DNA of 63,630 nt, taken from an uncultured Bacteroidales bacterium. Its GTDB lineage: Bacteria; Bacteroidota; Bacteroidia; Bacteroidales; Bacteroidaceae. Within the stretch, counting starts at the first letter, position 1, and the number at the start of each line of letters is the position of its first letter. The stretch is from positions 1 through 63,630 of the forward strand of contig CACYLU010000013.1 in the NCBI GenBank assembly GCA_902775375.1, read 5' to 3'. Below, in pieces: positions 9,280 through 18,268 of the stretch. The notes under the pieces were generated by a model, which ran no database searches, had not been told where the DNA came from, and was given only the letters and a program-made list of their open reading frames with translations. Both the position numbers and the translations under genes were made by a program.

Positions 9280-11316
9280 ATGATGAAACAAATTATTTAT
9301 GTGTTGACGGCTCTTGCTTTGCTGGCAGGGTGTGGCAATAAAGAACAGAAAATAGCACTTGATAATCAAAATTTTAAATATATAGTGGAAAAGTTTGCTG
9401 ATTTGCAGATACTGCGTTATAGGGTGAATGGGTTTGAGGAACTGAGTTTGCAACAGAAAGAATTAGTGTATTATCTTACGGAAGCAGCTCTGTGGGGACG
9501 TGACATCTTTTATGACCAAAACGGAAAGTATAACCTTCGTATCAGTAGGGCGCTTGAGGCCATTTATACTGGCTATAAAGGTGATAGAGACAATGCTGAG
9601 TTCAAGGCACTGGAGGTGTATCTGAAACGTGTTTGGTTCTCTTCTGGTATTCATCACCACTATGGCAGTGAAAAGTTTGTGCCTGAGTTCTCTGAAGATT
9701 TCTTTAGGAAGGCAATAGCAACTGTTGATGCCAATAACTTGCCGTTGGCTGATGGGCAGACGGTGGAACAGCTGTGCGACGAGATTTGTCCTGTAATCTT
9801 CAATCCTGATTTGTTGCCGATGCGTACTAACCAGGCTGACGGTGAAGACCTGGTGCTTACCTCGGCAGTAAATTTCTATGAAGGATTGACGCAGGCTGAG
9901 GCTGAGGAGTTTTACAATAAGATGAAGGACCCGAAAGATGAGACGCCAGTATCATACGGCTTGAACAGCAAGTTGGTGAAGAAAAACGGCAGGATATATG
10001 AGGACACATATAAGGTAGGCGGCATGTATAGCCCTGCCATCGAGAAGATAGTGTATTGGTTGCAGAAGGCTGAGGGCGTGGCTGAAACACCTGAGCAGAA
10101 AGCTGTGATTGCCAAACTGATTGAGTATTATCAGACTGGTGATTTGAAGACGTTTGACGACTATACTATCTTGTGGGTGAAAGACTTGAACTCTCGCGTA
10201 GATTTCACGAATGGTTTTACTGAGACATATGACGACCCATTGGGAATGAAAGGCACGTGGGAAGCTATCGTGAATTTCAAAGATATGGAAGCTACGCGAC
10301 GCACAGAAACTATAAGTCGCAATGCACAGTGGTTTGAGGATAATTCACCTGTTGATAAACAGTTTAAGAAGGAGAATGTGAAGGGCATCTCTGCCAAGGT
10401 GATAACCGCTTCTATCCTTTCAGGCGCTTTGTATCCGTCAACTGCCATTGGCATCAATCTGCCTAACTCTAACTGGGTGAGGGCTCAGCATGGCTCAAAA
10501 TCAGTGACTATTGGCAACATTACCGATGCCTACAACAAAGCAGCTCATGGCAATGGATTCAATGAGGAGTTTGTATATAGCCAGGAAGAGTTGGATAGAA
10601 TTAACAAATATGCCGACTATACTGACGAACTGCATACTGATATGCATGAGTGCTTAGGGCATGCCTCGGGTAAACTGTTGCCGGGAGTGGATCCCGATGC
10701 GTTGAAAGCCTATAGTTCTCCGTTGGAGGAAGGACGTGCTGACCTGTTTGCCTTGTATTATCTGGCAGACGACAAGTTGGTAGAACTCGGACTGACACCT
10801 GACGCTGAGGCATATAAGTCGCAATATTATACCTATATGATGAACGGCCTGATGACTCAGCTGGTGCGCATAGAGCCTGGCAAGAACATTGAGGAGGCGC
10901 ATATGCGTAACCGTTCGTTTGTGGCTCATTGGGCATTTGAGCACGGTAAGGCCGACAATGTGGTGGAACTGGCTAAGAAAGACGGTAAGACATACGTAAA
11001 GATTAATGACTACCAAAAGCTGCGTCATTTGTTTGGTGAACTGCTGGCTGAAGTGCAGCGCATCAAATCTACAGGTGATTACGAAGCTGCCCGTCGCCTG
11101 ATTGAGGATTATGGCGTTAAGGTGGATCCTGTGTTGCATCAAGAAGTGCTGGAACGATATAAGAAGTTGGACTTGGCTCCTTATAAAGGTTTCGTGAATC
11201 CTAAGTACGAGCTGGTGAAGGATGCGGATGGCAATGTTACTGATGTGAAGGTGACATATGAAGAGAGCTATGTGGAACAAATGCTGCGTTACAGCAAAGA
11301 TTACAGGACCTTGTAA
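9280..11316 (+). CDS. Dipeptidyl-peptidase III (family M49), lipoprotein
   Basis: A 678-residue zinc metallopeptidase that removes dipeptides from peptide N-termini. The zinc motif HECLGH at 456-461 (HEXXGH, specific to M49) and the second motif EEGRAD at 483-488 are both present, so it should be active. Length equals that of the Bacteroides enzymes (about 675). The N-terminus is a lipoprotein signal (ALALLAGC, Cys19), placing the enzyme in the periplasm or at the outer membrane. ATG at 9280 or the adjacent 9283 are equally possible. The downstream gene overlaps its stop codon by 1 nt. Confidence 0.93.
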   Translation: MMKQIIYVLTALALLAGCGNKEQKIALDNQNFKYIVEKFADLQILRYRVNGFEELSLQQKELVYYLTEAALWGRDIFYDQNGKYNLRISRALEAIYTGYKGDRDNAEFKALEVYLKRVWFSSGIHHHYGSEKFVPEFSEDFFRKAIATVDANNLPLADGQTVEQLCDEICPVIFNPDLLPMRTNQADGEDLVLTSAVNFYEGLTQAEAEEFYNKMKDPKDETPVSYGLNSKLVKKNGRIYEDTYKVGGMYSPAIEKIVYWLQKAEGVAETPEQKAVIAKLIEYYQTGDLKTFDDYTILWVKDLNSRVDFTNGFTETYDDPLGMKGTWEAIVNFKDMEATRRTETISRNAQWFEDNSPVDKQFKKENVKGISAKVITASILSGALYPSTAIGINLPNSNWVRAQHGSKSVTIGNITDAYNKAAHGNGFNEEFVYSQEELDRINKYADYTDELHTDMHECLGHASGKLLPGVDPDALKAYSSPLEEGRADLFALYYLADDKLVELGLTPDAEAYKSQYYTYMMNGLMTQLVRIEPGKNIEEAHMRNRSFVAHWAFEHGKADNVVELAKKDGKTYVKINDYQKLRHLFGELLAEVQRIKSTGDYEAARRLIEDYGVKVDPVLHQEVLERYKKLDLAPYKGFVNPKYELVKDADGNVTDVKVTYEESYVEQMLRYSKDYRTL

Positions 11317-11984
11317 TGGATAATTCTCAACTAAAAGAGATCAAGACACAGCTACGCATGGCGATGAATGGCACTGCATCGGCCAGTATGCGGGAAAAAG
11401 GATTGGCCTACAAGCTAAACTTTGGTGTGGAGTTGCCTCGCCTGAAACAGATAGCTGCTCAGTATGAGAAAAATCACGAGTTGGCACAGGCGTTGTGGAA
11501 GGAGAATATTCGTGAGTGCAAGATACTGGCTGGTATGCTGCAACCCGTTGACAGTTTCTATCCTGAAATCATGGATATCTGGATAGATGATATGCCTACG
11601 GTTGAAATAGCAGAGATGACTTGTATGCACTTGTTCCAGTATTTGCCCTACGTCCCGCAGAAGTCGCTGCAACTCATTGCCGATGAGCGTGAGTATCAGC
11701 AGATATGTGGATTTTTAATCATTGCCCGTCTGTTGACTAAAAAAGGTGACTTAGAAGAGAGGGTAGAGAATGAATTGCTTGATCAGGCAGTGGTGTCGTA
11801 TGTCTCAGGATCATATGCAGTGCGCAAGGCAGTGATGACTGCTTTGAAGAAATATATTGCTGGCAATGAGCAGCATGCATTTATGCTATGTAGGGTGGTA
11901 GAACCTTTGAAAGCAAGCAGCAATGAGCAGGCCAAGTCTTTGGTCGAGTGGGTGACGCAAGAAGTGTCGTTAAATTTTTCGTGA
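11316..11984 (+). CDS. AlkD-like HEAT-repeat protein (DNA alkylation repair family)
   Basis: 222 residues, all-helical HEAT-like architecture. REKGLAYKLNFGVELPRLKQIA near the N-terminus and ECKILAGMLQP near residue 70 match the short AlkD-like family (DNA_alkylation). AlkD proteins excise alkylated bases, but many short members are untested, so the activity is inferred. The start codon overlaps the stop of the peptidase gene (TAATG), so it is co-transcribed with it. Confidence 0.75.
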   Translation: MDNSQLKEIKTQLRMAMNGTASASMREKGLAYKLNFGVELPRLKQIAAQYEKNHELAQALWKENIRECKILAGMLQPVDSFYPEIMDIWIDDMPTVEIAEMTCMHLFQYLPYVPQKSLQLIADEREYQQICGFLIIARLLTKKGDLEERVENELLDQAVVSYVSGSYAVRKAVMTALKKYIAGNEQHAFMLCRVVEPLKASSNEQAKSLVEWVTQEVSLNFS

Positions 11985-12013
11985 CGATAGGGCTTGATAA
12001 CATAAAAAATAGC

Positions 12014-12021
12014 TAACTTTG
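12014..12021 (+). promoter_or_regulatory. Probable -7 box for the Fur-type gene and purA
   Basis: TAACTTTG at 12014-12021, 19 nt before the ATG at 12041. Only a partial upstream box (CTTG, 11993-11996) is seen. Confidence 0.5.
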
Positions 12022-12040
12022 TTGCTGTAAGTTGTGAATC

Positions 12041-12610
12041 ATGGTTGATAATACACGCGAAATGGAGGTGAGGGAAAAGGTAAAGCAACTGTTTACTGAG
12101 TACCTGACTAAGAGAAAGCATCGTAAGACGCCTGAGCGTTATGCGATACTTGACATGATTTATTCGCTGGATGGGCATTTTAACATCGAATCGCTCTATA
12201 CCTTGATGGAAGAAACTGCCAAATTCAGAGTGAGTCGTGCCACGCTATACAATACCCTCATTCTGTTGCTCGATGCCCATCTGGTGGTGAAGCACCAGTT
12301 TGGCACTATGTCGCAGTATGAGAAGTGTTATGACCAGGTGACACATCACCATATGATTTGCACGCAGTGTGGCAAGGTGACTGAGTTTCAGAATGCTCAA
12401 TTGCAGACAGATATTGAGAGTGCCAAACTGAGCCGTTTCAAGCAAACGCACTATTCTCTTTATGTGTATGGCTTGTGCAGTAAATGCCAGTGGAAGCAGA
12501 ATATGGAGTTGAGCCGTTTGAGACGTAGCGCGAATAAGGCGCTTGGCAACAGTGGCGAAAAAGGAAAGAAAGCAGTAGTTAATAAGAGAAAACAAAAATC
12601 AATAAAATAG
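12041..12610 (+). CDS. Fur-family transcriptional regulator
   Basis: 189 residues. Winged-helix domain (RKTPERYAILDMIYSLDGHFNIESLY ... VSRATLYNTLILL, residues 30-85) followed by the dimerisation domain with the metal-site region THHHMICTQC and a second Cys pair CSKC, together a structural zinc site. Whether it senses iron, zinc or peroxide cannot be told from sequence. A basic tail (about 35 residues) follows the Fur fold. purA begins 10 nt downstream, so the two genes share a transcript, which is unusual for a Fur protein but simple to explain by operon compaction. Confidence 0.88.
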   Translation: MVDNTREMEVREKVKQLFTEYLTKRKHRKTPERYAILDMIYSLDGHFNIESLYTLMEETAKFRVSRATLYNTLILLLDAHLVVKHQFGTMSQYEKCYDQVTHHHMICTQCGKVTEFQNAQLQTDIESAKLSRFKQTHYSLYVYGLCSKCQWKQNMELSRLRRSANKALGNSGEKGKKAVVNKRKQKSIK

Positions 12611-12620
12611 TAAATAAGAA

Positions 12621-13889
12621 ATGAAAGTAGATGTACTGTTGGGTTTACAATGGGGTGACGAAGGCAAAGGAAAGGTAGTGGATGTGCTAACCCCTAATTA
12701 CGATGTAGTGGCTCGTTTCCAAGGAGGGCCCAATGCTGGTCATACTCTAGAGTTTGAAGGGCAGAAATATGTGCTTCGTTCTATCCCTTCTGGTATTTTC
12801 CAGGGAGATAAAGTGAACATTATTGGCAATGGTGTGGTTCTTGATCCTGCCTTGTTTAAGGAGGAGGCTGTAGCATTGGAGAAATCAGGCCATAACTTGA
12901 AAGACAGGCTTATCATTTCTAAGAAAGCCCACTTGATTATGCCTACCCATCGTGTACTGGATGCTGCTTATGAAGCTGCTAAAGGCGCTTCAAAAGTGGG
13001 TACCACTGGTAAGGGTATTGGACCTACCTATACTGACAAAGTGAGCCGTAACGGATTGCGCGTGGGTGATTTGCTGCATGATTTCGATAAGAAGTATGCT
13101 GCTGCAAAGGCACGTCATGAGCAAATACTACAAGATATGAACTTTGCTTACGATATCACCGAAACCGAGAAGGCTTGGTTTGAGGGCATAGAGTATTTAA
13201 AGCAGTTCCAGCTGGTGGATAGTGAGCACGTCATCAACAGTATGTTGGACGATGGTAAATCAGTTCTGTGTGAGGGTGCACAAGGTACGATGCTAGATGT
13301 CGACTTCGGTTCTTACCCGTTCGTAACTTCATCCAATACTGTTTGTGCTGGGGCATGTACAGGACTGGGCGTTTCTCCGCGTCGCATTGGTGATGTATAT
13401 GGCATTTTCAAAGCTTATTGCACTCGCGTAGGCTCTGGTCCGTTCCCTACCGAATTGTTTGATGAAGTGGGTGACAGAATTCGTGACTTAGGGCATGAAT
13501 ATGGTGCTGTGACGGGAAGGAAACGCCGTTGTGGATGGATTGACCTTGTAGCATTGAAATATGCAGTGATGATTGACGGTGTTACCAAACTCATCATGAT
13601 GAAGAGCGATGTGCTAGATGATTTCGATACCATTAAGGCTTGTGTGGCTTACAAGGTGAATGGAGAGCAGATTGATCATTTCCCATTCGATATCTCTGAA
13701 GGTGTGGAGCCAGTATATGTTGAACTGCCTGGTTGGAAAACACAGATGAGTAAGATGCAGAGCGAGGATGAGTTCCCTGAGGAATTCAATAATTATTTAT
13801 CTTTCTTGGAGGAAGAGTTGGGCGTGCCTGTGAAGATTGTGTCTGTTGGTCCAGATCGTGAACAGACAATTGTTCGCTATAATGAATAA
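12621..13889 (+). CDS. purA: Adenylosuccinate synthetase
   Basis: GTP-dependent conversion of IMP and aspartate to adenylosuccinate, the first committed AMP step. 422 residues. GDEGKGK at 12-18 is the GTP loop; GGPNAGHT, TTGKGIGPTYTDK and CEGAQGTMLDVDFG are further family signatures. It lies 10 nt behind the Fur-type gene. Confidence 0.96.
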   Translation: MKVDVLLGLQWGDEGKGKVVDVLTPNYDVVARFQGGPNAGHTLEFEGQKYVLRSIPSGIFQGDKVNIIGNGVVLDPALFKEEAVALEKSGHNLKDRLIISKKAHLIMPTHRVLDAAYEAAKGASKVGTTGKGIGPTYTDKVSRNGLRVGDLLHDFDKKYAAAKARHEQILQDMNFAYDITETEKAWFEGIEYLKQFQLVDSEHVINSMLDDGKSVLCEGAQGTMLDVDFGSYPFVTSSNTVCAGACTGLGVSPRRIGDVYGIFKAYCTRVGSGPFPTELFDEVGDRIRDLGHEYGAVTGRKRRCGWIDLVALKYAVMIDGVTKLIMMKSDVLDDFDTIKACVAYKVNGEQIDHFPFDISEGVEPVYVELPGWKTQMSKMQSEDEFPEEFNNYLSFLEEELGVPVKIVSVGPDREQTIVRYNE

Positions 13890-13995
13890 TAGGCTTCTCT
13901 AAACTCAGAGAAAAGAGTGGTACTGTCACTAAATTGAATTGTGACGATATTGGGCATAGCCATATAGAAAAGAAGAGTTATTTTTGGCTTTTATT

Positions 13996-15315
13996 ATGAA
14001 AAGAATTATCTGTTTACTGGCATTATTTTCATTTGTCAATTTTCAATTGTCGATTATCTATGCCCAGTATGTGCCAACGGCTGAGAACCTAAAGGCCCGC
14101 AGTGAGTTTCAGGACAAGAAACTAGGTATCTTTCTGCACTGGGGCGTTTATGCTATGATGGGACAAGGCGAGTGGGTGATGAACAATCGTAACATCGATT
14201 ACGAAGAATATGCCAAATTGCCAGCAGGCTTCTATCCTGCCAAATACAATGCTGAAGAGTGGGTAAAGGCTTTTAGTGATGCGGGAGTGAAATATATCAC
14301 TATCACTTCGCGCCACCATGATGGCTTTTCTATGTTCAATTCAAAGGCCAGCGAGGGTTATAACATTGTGGAAGCTACGCCTTTCAAGCGTGATATAATT
14401 AAAGAACTGGCTGATGCATGCTCCAAGTATGGAATCACTTTGAACTTCTATTATTCTCATCTCGACTGGCATCGACTGGACTATCCTTTGGGCAGTACGG
14501 GCAGGCAGTTAGGCAGGCCTACCGACCAACAAGACTGGAGTTCATACTATAAGTTCATGAACCGCCAGTTGACGGAGTTGTTGACGCAATACGGTCCGAT
14601 AGGTGCCATTTGGTTTGATGGGGTGTGGGATCATGGAGGTGATGCAGAACCTTTCGATTGGCAGTTGGAAGAGCAGTATGCTTTGATTCATAGGCTCCAG
14701 CCATCATGTTTGGTGGGCAATAACCATCATAAGAATCTGAACCCAGGAGAGGATATTCAGATTTTTGAGCGCGACCTACCAGGACAGAACACTGCTGGTT
14801 ATTCTGGGGACATGCAGGTGAGCAATGAGGTGCCTTTGGAGTCGTGTCAGACCATTAGTGACTCATGGGGCTTTAACATTACCGATACCCATTATAAATC
14901 AGCCAAAGAACTGATTCAAATGCTGGTGCATGCTGCTGGTCTCAATGCTAACCTTTTGCTTAATATTGGTCCGCAAGCTGATGGTCAATTACCAGCTACC
15001 GCCTTGAGTCGTCTCAAGGAGGTTGGAGAGTGGACACGCCAGTATGGTGAAACTATTTATGGCACTCGTGGCGGATTGGTTTCTCCTCGCGATTGGGGAG
15101 TGACAACGCAAAAAGGTAACAAGCTATATGTTCATATACTCAAGTGGCAAGACAAGGGCTTGTTTCTGCCTGTGGCTAACCATAAGCTATCTGGAGCCAA
15201 GTTGTTTAAGGATGGCACACCCGTTAAGTTAATAAAGAGCAAAGATGGCTATTTGCTAGAGTTGCCAGTTGTGCCGAGTGAAATTGATACGGTGGTTGAG
15301 CTCACTATAGACTGA
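13996..15315 (+). CDS. Alpha-L-fucosidase (GH29), exported
   Basis: 439 residues from the ATG at 13996; an upstream TTG at 13984 would add four residues and falls inside a TATTTTTG promoter-like box (13979-13986), so I reject it. The signal peptide ends near residue 23 (IIYAQ). GH29 features: KLGIFLHWGVYAM, TSRHHDGFSMF and GAIWFDGVWDHGG with the nucleophile Asp208. It probably removes fucose from glycans in the periplasm. Part of the signal-peptide coding (14034-14056) consists of TCAATTnT repeat units found elsewhere in this window. Confidence 0.92.
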   Translation: MKRIICLLALFSFVNFQLSIIYAQYVPTAENLKARSEFQDKKLGIFLHWGVYAMMGQGEWVMNNRNIDYEEYAKLPAGFYPAKYNAEEWVKAFSDAGVKYITITSRHHDGFSMFNSKASEGYNIVEATPFKRDIIKELADACSKYGITLNFYYSHLDWHRLDYPLGSTGRQLGRPTDQQDWSSYYKFMNRQLTELLTQYGPIGAIWFDGVWDHGGDAEPFDWQLEEQYALIHRLQPSCLVGNNHHKNLNPGEDIQIFERDLPGQNTAGYSGDMQVSNEVPLESCQTISDSWGFNITDTHYKSAKELIQMLVHAAGLNANLLLNIGPQADGQLPATALSRLKEVGEWTRQYGETIYGTRGGLVSPRDWGVTTQKGNKLYVHILKWQDKGLFLPVANHKLSGAKLFKDGTPVKLIKSKDGYLLELPVVPSEIDTVVELTID

Positions 15316-15397
15316 TTTGGCATAGGTTTTGTTATATGTTAGGAAACAAAGCAATAAGCAGACATGCTTAAATAGTTAAACTTAAAATATTAAGGAT

Positions 15398-16093
15398 ATG
15401 CAAACAGGAATAGGCATTCAGTGGATTATTTTTATCGGTGTGGCTATTATAAGCTGGCTGGTACAGTGGAACTTGCAGCGCAAGTTTAAGAAATATTCCG
15501 AGATTGGCAATTCTTCAGGGCTTACGGGCGCTGAGGTAGCTATGAAGATGTTGCACGACAATGGTTTGTACGATGTGCAGGTAACTCATGTGGAAGGTCA
15601 GCTGACCGATCATTATAACCCTACCAACAAGACGGTAAACCTTAGTGAGGGTGTTTACAACAGTAACAGTATTATGGCAGCTGCAGTGGCTGCCCATGAG
15701 TGTGGACATGCAGTACAGCATGCCCGTGCTTATGGCCCTCTTACTATGCGTAGTCAGTTGGTGCCTATTGTAAGTTTTGCTTCTCAATGGGTGACTTGGG
15801 TAATTCTGGCAGGAATTTTCCTGTTGGAGGTATTCCCTCAAGTGTTGTTGGTGGGCATACTTTTGTTTGCTACCACCACATTGTTCAGTTTTGTCACATT
15901 GCCTGTAGAGATTGATGCCAGCAGAAGGGCATTGGTATGGCTTGAAAGTAGTGGTATGACTAACTATACCAATCATGCTTATGCCAAAGACGCATTAAAG
16001 TCGGCTGCCTATACATATGTAGTGGCTGCACTTGGCTCGTTGGCTACACTTATTTATTATATTATGATATTTATGGGGCGAAGCAGAGATTGA
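15398..16093 (+). CDS. YugP-type neutral zinc metallopeptidase, membrane protein
   Basis: 231 residues. N-terminal membrane segment (IGIQWIIFIGVAIISWLV), zinc motif HECGHAVQH in AAVAAHECGHAVQHARAY near residue 100, then two further membrane segments around 125-170 and a C-terminal one. This is the Zn_peptidase_2 (DUF/YugP) layout; physiological substrate unknown. No obvious promoter, so it may be read from upstream. Confidence 0.85.
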   Translation: MQTGIGIQWIIFIGVAIISWLVQWNLQRKFKKYSEIGNSSGLTGAEVAMKMLHDNGLYDVQVTHVEGQLTDHYNPTNKTVNLSEGVYNSNSIMAAAVAAHECGHAVQHARAYGPLTMRSQLVPIVSFASQWVTWVILAGIFLLEVFPQVLLVGILLFATTTLFSFVTLPVEIDASRRALVWLESSGMTNYTNHAYAKDALKSAAYTYVVAALGSLATLIYYIMIFMGRSRD

Positions 16094-16140
16094 TTGCCCT
16101 TATAACAGCCATAAGTCCTATATGTACTTGAGGCGATAAT

Positions 16141-16162
16141 TCTCAATTCTCAATTTTTAATT
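16141..16162. repeat. TCAATTnT repeat upstream of hisS
   Basis: TCTCAATTCTCAATTTTTAATT directly precedes the hisS ATG. The same unit occurs at 14034-14056 and 43531-43558. Confidence 0.6.
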
Positions 16163-17521
16163 ATGGTAAAACCAAGCATTCCGAAAGGAACCAGAGATTT
16201 TTCGCCTATTGAGATGGCGAAACGCAACTATATTTTCAACACCATACGTGATGTTTATCACCTCTATGGGTTTCATCAGATTGAGACACCCGCAATGGAG
16301 AATCTCTCAACGTTGATGGGAAAGTATGGCGAAGAGGGCGATAAGTTGCTTTTCAAGATACAGAACTCAGGTGACTATTTTCGCGGTATTACTGACGAAG
16401 AACTGCTGAGTCGTGATGCTAATCATTTGGCACCAAAATTCTGCGAGAAGGGTCTGCGCTATGACCTTACTGTGCCCTTTGCTCGCTTTGTGGTGATGCA
16501 TCGTGAAGAAATCACTTTCCCTTTCAAACGTTATCAGATACAGCCCGTGTGGCGTGCCGATCGTCCGCAGAAGGGACGCTATCGTGAGTTCTATCAGTGT
16601 GATGCCGATGTAGTGGGCAGCGACTCTTTGCTGAACGAGGTAGAATTGATGCAGATGGTGGATACAGTGTTCAAACGCTTTGGCGTTAGAGTGTGCATCA
16701 AGATTAACAACCGAAAAATACTAAGTGGTATTGCCGAAATCATTGGTGAGGCTGACCGTTTAGTCGATATTACCGTAGCCATAGATAAATTGGATAAGAT
16801 TGGCTTGGATAATGTGAATGCCGAACTGCGTGAAAAAGGTGTCAGCGATGAGGCTATTGCCAAGTTGCAACCTATTATCTTGCTCAGTGGCACCAACGAA
16901 GAGAAGTTGGAAACATTGAAAACAGAACTGGCTGCCAGTGAGGTGGGCTTGAAGGGAGTAGAAGAAACAGTCTATATCCTTCATACCTTGGCCTCTCTAC
17001 AACTTGCTAATCCTATTGAGCTTGACCTTACATTGGCTCGTGGCTTGAACTATTATACTGGTGCCATCTTTGAGGTAAAGGCGTTGGATGTGCAGATTGG
17101 TAGCATTACTGGTGGAGGCCGTTATGACAACTTGACAGGTGTGTTTGGCTTGCCTGGTGTATCAGGTGTAGGCATTTCTTTTGGTGCCGATCGCATCTTT
17201 GATGTGCTTAATCAGTTGGAACTCTATCCGAAAGAGGCTGTAAATGAAACCCAGTTGCTGTTTATTAATTTTGGCGAGCAAGAGGCTGCCTTTGCCATGC
17301 AGACCTTATTGCAAGTACGTGCTGCAGGCATTCGTGCAGAACTTTTCCCTGATGCCACGAAGATGAAGAAGCAGATGAGCTATGCCAATGCCCACAGCAT
17401 ACCATTTGTGGCCCTGATTGGCGAGAATGAACTGGCTGAGGGCAAGATAACACTGAAGAATATGGCGACAGGAGAGCAGAAACTTGTGACTCCTAATGAG
17501 TTGATAGAAGAATTATCCTGA
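16163..17521 (+). CDS. hisS: Histidyl-tRNA synthetase
   Basis: Class II aminoacyl-tRNA synthetase charging tRNA-His. 452 residues. Motif 1 region ([16 protein letters not shown]), motif 2 ([29 protein letters not shown]), the histidine loops [10 protein letters not shown] and GGGRYDNL, and an anticodon-binding domain from about residue 355. A strong terminator follows. Confidence 0.95.
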   Translation: MVKPSIPKGTRDFSPIEMAKRNYIFNTIRDVYHLYGFHQIETPAMENLSTLMGKYGEEGDKLLFKIQNSGDYFRGITDEELLSRDANHLAPKFCEKGLRYDLTVPFARFVVMHREEITFPFKRYQIQPVWRADRPQKGRYREFYQCDADVVGSDSLLNEVELMQMVDTVFKRFGVRVCIKINNRKILSGIAEIIGEADRLVDITVAIDKLDKIGLDNVNAELREKGVSDEAIAKLQPIILLSGTNEEKLETLKTELAASEVGLKGVEETVYILHTLASLQLANPIELDLTLARGLNYYTGAIFEVKALDVQIGSITGGGRYDNLTGVFGLPGVSGVGISFGADRIFDVLNQLELYPKEAVNETQLLFINFGEQEAAFAMQTLLQVRAAGIRAELFPDATKMKKQMSYANAHSIPFVALIGENELAEGKITLKNMATGEQKLVTPNELIEELS

Positions 17522-17539
17522 ATCGTTATGAGACATATT

Positions 17540-17573
17540 AAAAAACCTGTGGGGATTCCCTCACAGGTTTTTT
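17540..17573. terminator. Bidirectional terminator between hisS and the VOC gene
   Basis: Stem AAAAAACCTGTG (17540-17551) with CACAGGTTTTTT (17562-17573), 12 bp with the extended A/T flanks. It serves both convergent genes. Confidence 0.9.
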
Positions 17574-17600
17574 ATATAGAGATTGCTTAGTAGGAACTTT

Positions 17601-18200
17601 TTACTTTACAGGTTTTATATTCAGGTTAACTCCAAGAACATCTTCGCTATCTACGATGGTCCAACTGCTACCAGTATAGGCTCCGTAAGTGCGCTGAGTA
17701 TCAAAACCCATACCAGCCAGTTCTTTTATCACCTCATCGCGCAACTCACCCACTTCAAAACCCAAGTGGTGCACACCATTGCCATGCTTGTCGTAGAACT
17801 CGCGGAACGAACTTGCTTTTTCGTCAGCCTGATGCAGTTCAAGTACCCAGTTGCCCATGTCGATATCACAAACCAACAAGTCGCATGTACTTGGTTCACC
17901 ACGATAAGTATAAGGAAATTCTTCCTTATATTCTAGATGGTTGGTTCTCACCTCTGGAACAGGGATGTCCAGCAATGCAGCCCACGCCTTGGCAGCTTTG
18001 TAGATATCGCCCACTACAATGTTGATTTGGATGAATTTATCCTTCTTTAAAGGATTGGACATCGGTTTAATGTCCACCGTTTCATTCTTTTGAACAGGTT
18101 GTTGAGGCTGTTCTGTAGTTTTCTCCTGAGGGGCAGAGCAAGATGCTAATGCTAGTACAAATGTGATAAAATAAAGGTTGATTTTCGTAGTTGTTTTCAT
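17601..18200 (-). CDS. VOC-family (glyoxalase-like) lipoprotein
   Basis: 199 residues. Lipobox ALASC at residues 18-22, a Pro/Gln-rich linker, then a vicinal-oxygen-chelate fold with its two beta-alpha-beta-beta-beta modules: KFIQINIVVGDIYKAAKAW and NGVHHLGFEVGEL. Resembles methylmalonyl-CoA epimerase-like VOC proteins, but an exported lipoprotein is unlikely to be that enzyme. Ligand unknown. Last of three minus-strand genes, although a terminator-like hairpin lies upstream (18221-18251). Confidence 0.75.
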   Translation of the reverse strand: MKTTTKINLYFITFVLALASCSAPQEKTTEQPQQPVQKNETVDIKPMSNPLKKDKFIQINIVVGDIYKAAKAWAALLDIPVPEVRTNHLEYKEEFPYTYRGEPSTCDLLVCDIDMGNWVLELHQADEKASSFREFYDKHGNGVHHLGFEVGELRDEVIKELAGMGFDTQRTYGAYTGSSWTIVDSEDVLGVNLNIKPVK

Positions 18201-18220
18201 TTAATAATTCTGACTTGTGA

Positions 18221-18251
18221 ATAAGAAAGAGGAGGGCATAGCACCCTCCTC
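18221..18251 (-). terminator. Terminator after the carboxylesterase gene
   Basis: On the minus strand, GAGGAGGG (18251-18244) pairs with CCCTCCTC (18236-18229), followed by TTTCTTATT. Confidence 0.65.
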
Positions 18252-18268
18252 AAGGTATGGCGTTTTTT

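Noticed and set aside
13979-13986. TATTTTTG box as the GH29 promoter
   Set aside because: Only 9 nt from the ATG and no -33 box; cannot be decided from sequence.
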